Source: Paenarthrobacter aurescens
GTDB taxonomy: Bacteria > Actinomycetota > Actinomycetes > Actinomycetales > Micrococcaceae
Assembly: GCF_041549525.1 (NCBI RefSeq)
Contig: NZ_CP157456.1
Coordinates: forward strand, 2,852,001-2,916,000
Length of the DNA stretch: 64,000 nucleotides
Direction of reading: 5' to 3'
The notes beneath the pieces were generated by a model, which worked only from the letters and a program-made list of their open reading frames with translations, was not told where the DNA came from and did not search any database. This document shows, in pieces, positions 50,152 to 57,374 of the stretch (position 1 is its first letter; each line of letters starts with the position of its first letter). A program made the position numbers and the translations under genes.

Positions 50152-50844
50152 ATGAGCGCACTGAGCACCATCTCCACCCCAGCCGCCCACGGCCGGCGTT
50201 CCGCCGCGCAGTCCCCCGAGACCGCCGCTGTGAAGCAGCCCGCAGCGGCCACAACTTCATCCCATGACAAGCCGGGCGCATTCCGCCGGGTAGCCGGCAA
50301 AGTCGTCAGGGGCATCGGCGTGGGCATGCTGGTCCTGGGCGCCGTGATTTTCCTGTTCCTCGCGATAGGACCGCGGATTCTTGGCTACCAGACCTCAACC
50401 ATGTTGACCGGATCCATGGCGCCGCTGATCAACCCGGGAGACGTCGTCGTCACCGTCCCCACCCCCATAAATGACATCAAAGTGGGCGACGTCATTACCT
50501 ACCACATCCCCGTCGAGGATCAACGGGTGGAAACCCACCGCATCACGGACATCACCACCACTGCCGACGGGGGCGTGGCAGTCCAGACCAAAGGCGACGC
50601 CAATAACGGCATCGACCCCTGGATCGCCACTCTTCAGGGCCAAACCGTGGACAAGCAAGTAGCCACCATCCCGTACGTAGGCAATGCCATCCGCACGCTC
50701 CGCGAACCCATGGTCATGAACACCCTGATGTACGGTGCCCCCGCAATCCTGGTGATCGGGATGCTCGCCTCCATCTGGACCAAAGATCCCAATAAATCAA
50801 CGCCGGAAAACACCGCAGGGGCCGGGGATGAAGCCGCCGCGTAG
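50152..50844 (+). CDS. sipW: Signal peptidase I, SipW/ER type
   Basis: A membrane serine protease that cleaves the secreted proteins of this locus. It has 230 residues: a Ser/Ala-rich cytoplasmic N-terminus, a span at about 54-73, the catalytic domain, and a second span near 192-211. The nucleophile is Ser88 in MLTGSMAP and the second catalytic residue is His129 in VETHRITD in place of the usual Lys, which marks the ER/SipW class. VQTKGDANNGIDPW is the conserved box E. Its gene overlaps the HPt-like gene by 17 bp. Confidence 0.9.
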   Translation: MSALSTISTPAAHGRRSAAQSPETAAVKQPAAATTSSHDKPGAFRRVAGKVVRGIGVGMLVLGAVIFLFLAIGPRILGYQTSTMLTGSMAPLINPGDVVVTVPTPINDIKVGDVITYHIPVEDQRVETHRITDITTTADGGVAVQTKGDANNGIDPWIATLQGQTVDKQVATIPYVGNAIRTLREPMVMNTLMYGAPAILVIGMLASIWTKDPNKSTPENTAGAGDEAAA

Positions 50845-51238
50845 CTCCGCCACCGGCGATTGGGACCTGGGCCGAATCCAGTCCCTTGCTGACGAGCTTG
50901 GAAACCCGAGGCCGGCGTTGCGGTTCTTGGCAAAGTACTTCTCAATGCTCCCGCAGCGGGTGGAAAGGATTGTCCACGCAGTTGATGACGGCGATGCCTC
51001 AGAGACCACAACGGCACTTCTTAGCCTGAAGATCAGCTCCGCCATGGTGGGTGCGCTGGAAACGGAGCACCAGTGCCGGGCCATGGAATCCATGATCCGG
51101 GAAAACCACTTCGAGGACGCGGCCCAAGCACTTCCGGCTTTGCGGCAAACAACGGACCGCTGCCTCGCCTCACGGTCCAACCTCATACGGGCAGCACACG
51201 CCTCACTGAACCGGCCCGGTGGGTTCTTCCGTTCTTGA
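50828..51238 (+). CDS. HPt-like protein lacking the phospho-accepting histidine
   Basis: A 136-residue helical protein resembling histidine-phosphotransfer domains. The segment LLSLKISSAMVGALETEHQC at residues 64-83 aligns with the HPt consensus HTLKGSSAxxGA, but the His position is Leu65 and the Gly is Ile69. The preceding helix (ALRFLAKYFSMLPQRVERIV) also fits. Without His it cannot relay phosphate in the usual way and may act as a binding or sequestering partner. The start overlaps the end of the signal-peptidase gene. The HPt call is from motif comparison only. Confidence 0.6.
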   Translation: MKPPRSSATGDWDLGRIQSLADELGNPRPALRFLAKYFSMLPQRVERIVHAVDDGDASETTTALLSLKISSAMVGALETEHQCRAMESMIRENHFEDAAQALPALRQTTDRCLASRSNLIRAAHASLNRPGGFFRS

Positions 51239-51273
51239 GCAGACCTTGAGTGTTCACCGAGGTCATTCCTGAG
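51234..51273 (+). promoter_or_regulatory. Phased direct repeats upstream of the second secreted gene
   Basis: CTTGAG (51234), CTTGAG (51245) and CCTGAG (51268) are spaced 11 and 23 bp, with ACCGAG at 51256 in the empty register. The first copy covers the TGA stop of the HPt-like gene. Confidence 0.5.
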
Positions 51274-51308
51274 ACCCGTTGGGCAGACTTGGAACAGAAC
51301 ATCGGGCT

Positions 51309-51797
51309 ATGGAAACGGGGATCAAGGACATGCAGGGCAAGGGCTTCATCTGGCAGGTACCAGCCATCATCCTGGCTGCAGTACTCCTCTTGATGTCCGT
51401 CCAGGTTTCGCCCGCACATGCCTCGTTCAGTGACACCGACACAGGAGCCATGGCCATGACCGCCGCACGCATCCCCGCCCCGGCAGCCAACACCGTGGCC
51501 GTGACCAAGAGCTGCGATTCGTTTCTCTGGTTCGGCCAAGCCAAAATCAGCGTCAGCAGCTTCACGGCCGTTGCCTTCGCCAACTATCACGAGTTGAAGG
51601 TCATCGACCCGGACGGCGTGGTGCAGTTCACCGGTGACATGAGCAAGAGTTCGGGGCGATCATACAGCTCAGGAATCCAGAATTCCGCGAATTTGTCCGG
51701 TACCTGGACCTACCAAATCCGCGGATACTACAAGGTTCCCAACTCCACCAATTCCTGGGCGGGTCAGCCCCTTACCGGCACGTTGAACTGCCAATAA
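51309..51797 (+). CDS. Small secreted protein with SipW-like signal peptide
   Basis: A 162-residue protein with a hydrophobic signal core (about 18-33) followed by PAHASFSDTDTGAMAMTAAR, the ASFSDTDT motif that resembles the SipW-substrate box after the cleavage site. The mature part has two Cys (KSCDSF and the penultimate residue) and is rich in Ser, Asn and Tyr. It is probably processed by the neighbouring SipW-type peptidase and could be a second component of the same surface structure. An ATG at 51330 is an alternative start. No known fibre family is recognised beyond the signal region. Confidence 0.65.
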   Translation: METGIKDMQGKGFIWQVPAIILAAVLLLMSVQVSPAHASFSDTDTGAMAMTAARIPAPAANTVAVTKSCDSFLWFGQAKISVSSFTAVAFANYHELKVIDPDGVVQFTGDMSKSSGRSYSSGIQNSANLSGTWTYQIRGYYKVPNSTNSWAGQPLTGTLNCQ

Positions 51798-51843
51798 ACC
51801 GCAGAAGGTGAGCTGGGATTCCGGAGACCCGTCCTAAAAAATG

Positions 51844-51916
51844 TGGAGCTAAGGAGATTCGAACTCCTGACCTCTTCGATGCGAACGAAGCGCTCTACCA
51901 ACTGAGCTATAGCCCC
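51844..51916 (-). tRNA. tRNA-Ala (anticodon CGC)
   Basis: On the minus strand a 73-base cloverleaf begins GGGGCTATAGCTCAGTTGG, with acceptor stem GGGGCTA/TAGCTCC (one G-T pair). The anticodon stem is CTTCG/CGAAG around loop TTCGCAT, the T-arm contains GTTCGAATC, and the discriminator is A. No CCA is encoded. It reads GCG codons. No integrated element is seen at its end. Confidence 0.93.
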
Positions 51917-51953
51917 TGGATCGAGCCTCATGGGCCCGGCCAGTGTCCTTAGG

Positions 51954-52753
51954 CTACAAACTTTCCCTGCGCTTTTCCAACCAAGACACGAACCTCTCCT
52001 TGCCGTACGGCTGCTCCGCAGTCAGATTGTGTCCGGCACGAAGAAAGGCACCCAAGGAACCAGGTAAAGGCAGCTGAATAATTTTTCCCCGCGCGCCCGT
52101 AGTCGTCTTCCATAACTCCGCCATCTGCCGCATGGAGAGGGTCTGTGGTCCCGCTATGGTCATCATGCGATGCATTCCCGGCTCCGAGTCATCCACCGCC
52201 GCCTGAAGCAAGGCACCGGCAACATCCACAGGTGAAATCGACTGAAAGCTGACACCTCTGAACGTTGGGACCAGCCGAACTTTGGCTCCAGCGGCGAAGA
52301 TCATAGCTACCAAGCCATGGAATTGGGTAGATCTGACCCCAACGGTTTGCAGAGGAGCCTCGGCGTACTTCCGTTCCTTGGCAGCCTTGGAGGCGTAGAA
52401 AGCGGAAGAAGTCAGGTCGCAGTTGATGATGGACAGTGCCACCGCCCTGCCAACCCCTGCAAGGTGAGCAGCGGCGAGAAGCAGCCACCGCCGTCGGCGA
52501 ACTGCTTTTGGGCTTTGCCGGATTGTCCCTCGAGGCAATCAATAACGACGTCGGCGCCCGCCAGTGCGTCCGGCAATCCATCCCCAGTGGTGACGTCGCC
52601 GGCAAAGTACGTTGCGCCGTCGTCGCGCTTCACCGAGCCTGGCGTTGGTACATGACGGCTGAGGACAGAAACCTTGTGACCCGCTGCCACTGCCAGCCGG
52701 ACAACTTCACGACCCACCTGGCCTGTGCCACCGGCAACGCAAATGGCTGTCAT
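51954..52753 (-). pseudogene. NAD(P)H-binding (NmrA/SDR-a type) protein, frameshifted
   Basis: Two overlapping frames together encode one atypical short-chain dehydrogenase of about 265 residues. The first part (from ATG 52753) has the Rossmann start CVAGGTGQVGREVVRLAVAA and ends near KQFADGG. The protein continues in another frame with LLLAAAHLAGVGRAVALSI, the ASKAAKERKYAEA segment and VRSTQFHGLVAMIF. One missing base near 52484-52489 explains the break. This is either a real frameshift mutation or a sequencing error in a G-rich run. Confidence 0.8.
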
Positions 52754-52759
52754 TGCCTA

Positions 52760-53689
52760 TTAGGCGCGGCGGCGCTGCAGGACATCGTCCAAGTTGCTCA
52801 GGGCGCTATGACCCTTGGCCGTCGCCATGACGGAAGTTACTGCCTCAGCCTGCTCGACGTTCTGCTTCAGCACCGGCTTACCAACGGGCTTTGGTGCCTC
52901 AGGCAGGTCCAGGGGAACGGGTGCTGGACGTGGCGCCTTGGCGGCGGCGACGTACGTAGGCTTGGGGACCTCCACAGGCTGCCAGCTGGCGCCCTTGGAG
53001 TCGTTGACTGCGTGAGCTGATTTATCTCCCGCGGCCACAGCAACAGCCAGCGCTGCCTCCCGCAACTCAACGGCGGACAACCGTGCAGCCTCGCGGCTGG
53101 TGGCCTCGGCGTCGAAAACCGCGGTCTCCTTCGCCTCCACCACCGGCTCCTTGGGCAAGTAGCGCGCAGGTGTAGGAATAGGCGCGGCCTGAGCGGCACG
53201 GCGCGCCCTGCGTTCACGGAGGTCCCTCAGGGCAAGCTTACGCAGGGTCACCACGGCAAGTACCGCGCCGACGAAGGCCACCAACGGCAACCACACCGAG
53301 CCGACACCCAAGATTCTTAGAACTCCGGAAACTGCTGCCGTGACCAAGAGGGCAAGGCCCGCCAAAGCCAGCGTGAGCCGGGCATACCGGATAGTGAAAG
53401 GCGTAGGGTGCGCCTTCGGCAATGAGGGCTCCACCTTTGGGGAATCCTGGGGCGAAGCCGGTGCTTTGCTGTGCATGGTCTCCATTGGTTTCTCCTGCTG
53501 AGGTGCCAAGGTCAGTACCACCCCTGCCTGCTTTTCGTCTGGTTCGTCATCAAAAGCCTCTGCTGGAACAGCGGCCGTTTGGACTTGTTGCCGCCTGTTC
53601 CGCAGAACATAAGGCGCCACCCAGACCATCCACAGCGCAACAGTGACCACAAGTATCACTGAGCTGCTGAGAGGGAAGTCCACATTCAA
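52760..53689 (-). CDS. GlpR-like membrane protein (gephyrin-like Glp receptor)
   Basis: A 309-residue protein with an N-terminal span (about 8-28), a long Pro/Glu/Lys-rich cytoplasmic linker, and two further spans (about 103-124 and 130-148). A basic coiled segment and a low-complexity Ala/Pro/Val tail follow. Position after rimJ and galU matches mycobacterial Rv0996 and the corynebacterial GlpR that binds the MoeA-like protein Glp at the divisome. The order of spans and the context support this; sequence conservation in the linker is low. Confidence 0.6.
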   Translation of the reverse strand: MNVDFPLSSSVILVVTVALWMVWVAPYVLRNRRQQVQTAAVPAEAFDDEPDEKQAGVVLTLAPQQEKPMETMHSKAPASPQDSPKVEPSLPKAHPTPFTIRYARLTLALAGLALLVTAAVSGVLRILGVGSVWLPLVAFVGAVLAVVTLRKLALRDLRERRARRAAQAAPIPTPARYLPKEPVVEAKETAVFDAEATSREAARLSAVELREAALAVAVAAGDKSAHAVNDSKGASWQPVEVPKPTYVAAAKAPRPAPVPLDLPEAPKPVGKPVLKQNVEQAEAVTSVMATAKGHSALSNLDDVLQRRRA

Positions 53690-53795
53690 AACCGTAGAAG
53701 CAAATCACCGGGTGCGGCGGCATTGCGGCCGGTGTGTCGTGGGCGAGTCCGCAAATGACTGGAGATATGAGCGAAAAGGCCCATGACCTGCCCGT

Positions 53796-54410
53796 TTATC
53801 CTCTGAGCCACCGACGAAGCAGGCCTTCGGGAACTTCCTCGGCCGTCAACGCGAAGGAACGGTGATCGGCCCATTCGCCGTTGATATGCAGGTAGCGCTC
53901 CCGGTAACCCTCGTCACGGAATCCGAGCTTCTCCACAACTCTCAAGCTCGGAGAGTTTTCGGGCCGGATGTTGATTTCCATGCGGTGCAGGCCCAGCACC
54001 CTGAAGCAATGATCAGTAGCCATGGCAACAGCTGTAGGGGCGATGCCACGCCCGGCGCGGTCCTTATCAACCCAGTAGCCCAAAGTGGCCATCATAGCCG
54101 ATCCCCACACGATGGAAGAGACCGTCAGTTGGCCCACAATCCGTGGGTCACGGAAGCCGGCGGTTCGCTCCACAATAAGAAACGGCAAAGCGGTTGATTG
54201 ACGGGCCTGCTCATTCAGAGAACCCACCATTTGGCGGTAGCTGGGCAGGCGTCCACCAGGAGCCGGGTTGGACGCCTCCCACGGCGCCAGCCACTCGCTG
54301 TTCCGCGAACGGACTTCGGACCATTCCCGCTTGTCGCGGTATCTGATGGGCCGAAGCAGCAGGTCTCCGCTTTCCAGCGTCACCGGCCAGATCGCAGAGC
54401 CGTACATCAT
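53796..54410 (-). CDS. rimJ: RimJ/RimL-type GNAT acetyltransferase
   Basis: A 204-residue N-acetyltransferase of the RimJ/RimL group, which acetylate N-termini of ribosomal and other proteins. It shows LRPIRYRDKREWSEVRSRN at the N-terminus, GYWVDKDRAGRGIAPTAVAM with the acetyl-CoA loop, LGLHRMEINIRPENSPSLRV (20-residue limit) and VEKLGFRDEGYRERYLHING. The start is one of two adjacent ATGs (54410 or 54407), nine bases after the galU stop, with no strong ribosome-binding site, so it is probably coupled to galU. Confidence 0.88.
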   Translation of the reverse strand: MMYGSAIWPVTLESGDLLLRPIRYRDKREWSEVRSRNSEWLAPWEASNPAPGGRLPSYRQMVGSLNEQARQSTALPFLIVERTAGFRDPRIVGQLTVSSIVWGSAMMATLGYWVDKDRAGRGIAPTAVAMATDHCFRVLGLHRMEINIRPENSPSLRVVEKLGFRDEGYRERYLHINGEWADHRSFALTAEEVPEGLLRRWLRG

Positions 54411-54418
54411 GAATTTGT

Positions 54419-55354
54419 CTATTTGGGAAGCGTGGCTGTGAAGTTGGGCAGCCATTCACGAAGCTCAGGACCAAGGTCTTCGCGTTCGCAAGCGAGCTCG
54501 ATGCACGCCTTGAGGTAGCTGAGCTTGTCCCCGGTGTCATAGCGGCGGCCGCGGAAGACAACGCCGTATACACCGTAGCCTTCACCTTCGCCGGCAGCGA
54601 GCACCTCAAGGGCGTCCGTCAGCTGAATTTCTCCACCGCGCCCGGGAGCCGTCTTTTCCAGGACATCAAACACGGCCGGGTGCAGAACGTAACGTCCGAT
54701 CACGGCAAGGTTTGACGGTGCCTCTTCCGGGGAGGGCTTCTCTACGAGTTGCTTGATGCGTACGTAGCCGTCCTCACCGCTGGCCTCAACATCGGCGCAA
54801 CCATAAGCGCTGATCTTGGAAGGTTCCACCTCGATGAGGGCAACCACGGAACCGCCGGTCTTTTGCTGAACGGCAATCATTTCGCTCAGCAGATCCTCGC
54901 GGGCGTCGATCAGGTCATCGCCCAGCAGCACGGCGAAGGGCTCATGACCTACGTGCTGCTTTGCACGAAGGACAGCGTGACCAAGGCCGTTCGGGTCGCC
55001 TTGGCGGACATAGTGGATGTCACCAAGGTTGGTGGCGGACTGGATGGCTTCAAGCTTGGCGGTATCGCCCTTCTCGGCCAATGTGGCTTCAAGAGCCGGC
55101 ACACGGTCAAAGTGGTCTTCCAGTGCTCGCTTGCTGCGCCCTGTAATCATCAGGACGTCATGCAGGCCCACTTTGACTGCTTCTTCGACTACATACTGGA
55201 TGGCAGGCTTGTCCACCACGGGCAGCATTTCCTTCGGCATCGCCTTCGTGGCGGGAAGGAACCGGGTGCCAAGGCCTGCTGCGGGAATGACGGCCTTACG
55301 GACAGCGTTGTTTTCTAGAGTCACCGGACTAATGTAACGGACAGAACACTTCAT
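54419..55354 (-). CDS. galU: UTP-glucose-1-phosphate uridylyltransferase
   Basis: Makes UDP-glucose for glycogen, cell-wall and exopolysaccharide synthesis; its product is also the GalE substrate. The 311-residue protein has the nucleotidyltransferase motif VIPAAGLGTRFLPATKAMPK, then VVDKPAIQYVVEEAV, LLGDDLIDARED and VEKPSPEEAPSNLAVIGRYV (20-residue limit). The ATG at 55354 has GAGGGG eight bases upstream; a GTG at 55324 would shorten it by ten residues to a more family-like start. It leads the galU-rimJ-glpR series. Confidence 0.95.
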   Translation of the reverse strand: MKCSVRYISPVTLENNAVRKAVIPAAGLGTRFLPATKAMPKEMLPVVDKPAIQYVVEEAVKVGLHDVLMITGRSKRALEDHFDRVPALEATLAEKGDTAKLEAIQSATNLGDIHYVRQGDPNGLGHAVLRAKQHVGHEPFAVLLGDDLIDAREDLLSEMIAVQQKTGGSVVALIEVEPSKISAYGCADVEASGEDGYVRIKQLVEKPSPEEAPSNLAVIGRYVLHPAVFDVLEKTAPGRGGEIQLTDALEVLAAGEGEGYGVYGVVFRGRRYDTGDKLSYLKACIELACEREDLGPELREWLPNFTATLPK

Positions 55355-55452
55355 CGGCTAAACCCCTCGCCGCGTCGTTGGCACATTTGATTACAGCATT
55401 GGAGAACTCCTGCTGCTCAAACGTGACGCGGCAACCACACGATCGGACACAG

Positions 55453-56067
55453 ATGGCAACGAAGGAAGACATTCGCAGCAGCCGGCGACTCCACAGACGG
55501 ACGCTTACCCCGGAGCATCTGGCAAGCGCAGGAGAGTCACTTGCACAGCACGGTACGGCTTGGGCCGCGAGCGTCTCCCCGGATGCAGGCGCTACCTTTG
55601 CCGTGTACCTGGGCGTGGCTTTCGAGCCACCCACCATCCCACTGATTACCTCGCTGCATAAGGCCGGACACCGGGTCCTCTTGCCCGTCTGCGAGCCGGG
55701 AAGGCTCTTAAGCTGGGTCTACTGGACACCTGAAACGGCCTTTGTCCGGTCCCCTTACGCGCCCATAGACGAGCCGGAGGGCGAACGCCTTGAAAGCTCT
55801 GTGATAGCCGGCACCGCTGGGATTTTCATGCCCGCGACGGCGGTGGACCGGGATGGGAACAGGATCGGTCAAGGCGGCGGCTACTACGACCGGCTCCTCC
55901 AGGGCCTTGATGCCTCCGGCGGCCGCCCGCCCACCATCGCGGTGGTGTTCGACGACGATTTGTTACCTTCAGGCTCCATCCCTGCCGAAGCATTCGACCG
56001 GCCCGTGCGCCAGGCGCTGACCCCGTCCGGAGTTGTGCATCTCCACGAAGGCCCTGAAGAGAACTGA
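55453..56067 (+). CDS. 5-formyltetrahydrofolate cyclo-ligase
   Basis: Converts 5-formyl-THF to 5,10-methenyl-THF with ATP in one-carbon metabolism. The 204-residue protein has the basic N-terminus (SSRRLHRRTL), the substrate region GHRVLLPVCEPGRLLSWVYW (20-residue limit) and the ATP/Mg motif RIGQGGGYYDRLL. An in-frame GTG at 55420 is an alternative start; neither has a strong ribosome-binding site. Divergent from galU, an arrangement shared with Mycobacterium. Confidence 0.9.
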   Translation: MATKEDIRSSRRLHRRTLTPEHLASAGESLAQHGTAWAASVSPDAGATFAVYLGVAFEPPTIPLITSLHKAGHRVLLPVCEPGRLLSWVYWTPETAFVRSPYAPIDEPEGERLESSVIAGTAGIFMPATAVDRDGNRIGQGGGYYDRLLQGLDASGGRPPTIAVVFDDDLLPSGSIPAEAFDRPVRQALTPSGVVHLHEGPEEN

Positions 56068-56211
56068 GCCCGGCGCGTGAGGTCCAGCACAACCGCTGGC
56101 ACGTCCCGCGGTGACCGATGATAGAATTAGCACTCAGGCCCTGCGACTGCTAAAGCGGAATTTCCGCCGACGCTGCACAGGACCTGAACTTTGTCCTAAA
56201 GGAGGAACTCA

Positions 56212-56475
56212 GTGCCCACATACGCATATGCCTGCAAAGACTGTGACCATGCCTTCGACATCGTCCAGTCCTTTTCTGACAGCTCCTTGACGGAGTGCCC
56301 CGAATGCAAGGGCGCGCTGCGGAAAAAGTTCAACAGCGTGGGCGTCGTTTTCAAGGGCTCGGGTTTCTACCGGACTGATTCCCGCGACGCGAAGGGCAGT
56401 ACTGTCTCCCCTGCGCCGGCTGCTCCTTCACCAGCACCCGCAGCTACACCGGCAACCGCTGCGGCCGGCAGCTAG
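56212..56475 (+). CDS. FmdB-family zinc-ribbon protein
   Basis: An 87-residue protein with an N-terminal zinc ribbon formed by C-x2-C (YACKDCDHAF) and C-x2-C (LTECPECKGAL), followed by VGVVFKGSGFYRTDSR and a Pro/Ala-rich tail. FmdB was named as a putative regulator of formamidase genes but its function is unknown. Start GTG 56212 has AGGAGGAACTCA upstream. A small palindrome (GCGGAA-t-TTCCGC) lies in the leader at 56155-56167. Confidence 0.88.
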   Translation: MPTYAYACKDCDHAFDIVQSFSDSSLTECPECKGALRKKFNSVGVVFKGSGFYRTDSRDAKGSTVSPAPAAPSPAPAATPATAAAGS

Positions 56476-56538
56476 GGTTTTCCACATAGGGCAACCGGGC
56501 GCTGTTTTCCGGCCCGGACAGCTGACTAACGTGGCGGC

Positions 56539-57348
56539 ATGCCACACATGTCACGCAGCGCCCTCCTCGCCCGCGCCGAACGCTCATCGCGGGCCGACAG
56601 TCATTGGCCGCAGCTAAGCCCAAGCCCCTCCCTTCCAGCGCATTCCCGCGTCCGGACCGGTTCACGATTCCGACGCAGCGGACCAGGTTCCGGGCCCGGC
56701 CTGCGTGCACAACGCCCCGGGTTCGGCTTCTGGATCCTGCGCAACCGCCGCTTCGCAGTAGCGCTCCTGTTGTGTGTGGCCGCCGGCATCGCAGTCCAAC
56801 AACTGACCCCCGCCTCGGAGCAGCGCATAAACATCCTGGTGGCAGCCCGGGACCTCCCAACGGGGACCAGCCTTGCTGCAACTGATTTCACAAGTATTGA
56901 GGTGCCGCCAGGTCTGGCTATCAGCGAAGCCCCCGGCAGCGTCAACGGCCTTGTTGGCCGCCAACTCGCATCCCCTCTGGGCAAGGGGCAAATACCTTCG
57001 GAATCGAGCCTGCTGGGCCCAGGCCTCCTGACAGGAGCGCCGGTCGGAGCCGCTGCTGTCCCCCTACGAATGGCCGACCCCTCCTCCATCCAGCTTCTCT
57101 CCCCCGGCCAACTGATTACAGTGGTCCTCGCAGCAGCCGGGTCATATGACGAATCAAGGCAGAGCCAAATTCTTGCAGGGCCCCTACCCGTCCTCTGGAC
57201 GTCGGCGCAAGGCGGCAAACCAGGAGAATGGCTGGGGACGGGTGACACCGAAGGCCTGGTGGTGGTGGCTGCCGATCCCCAACAAGCAGAAAAGCTTGCC
57301 GGCGCATCAACGCAAGGCAAGCTTTTCTTCGTTTTGGTCAGCCCGTGA
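56539..57348 (+). CDS. SAF-domain protein (CpaB/RcpC-like)
   Basis: A 269-residue membrane-anchored protein: an Arg/Ser/Pro-rich cytoplasmic N-terminus of about 70 residues, one span (about 73-92), then a SAF domain (NILVAARDLPTGTSLAATDF) and a C-terminal region as in Flp-pilus assembly protein CpaB/RcpC. No other flp/tad genes are in the window, so it may be an orphan member. It lies 63 bp after the fmdB gene on the same strand and converges on the helicase-like gene. Confidence 0.75.
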   Translation: MPHMSRSALLARAERSSRADSHWPQLSPSPSLPAHSRVRTGSRFRRSGPGSGPGLRAQRPGFGFWILRNRRFAVALLLCVAAGIAVQQLTPASEQRINILVAARDLPTGTSLAATDFTSIEVPPGLAISEAPGSVNGLVGRQLASPLGKGQIPSESSLLGPGLLTGAPVGAAAVPLRMADPSSIQLLSPGQLITVVLAAAGSYDESRQSQILAGPLPVLWTSAQGGKPGEWLGTGDTEGLVVVAADPQQAEKLAGASTQGKLFFVLVSP

Positions 57349-57374
57349 AGGACGGCTCAGTCAGTACTTGCCGT

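Noticed and set aside
51844..51953. Integration site for a mobile element at the tRNA-Ala gene
   Set aside because: No integrase, no repeated tRNA 3' end and no change in gene character on either side.
51954..52538. Treating the second half of the NAD(P)-binding gene as a separate gene
   Set aside because: It lacks the Rossmann start, its first 20 residues are out-of-frame sequence, and it completes the preceding frame.
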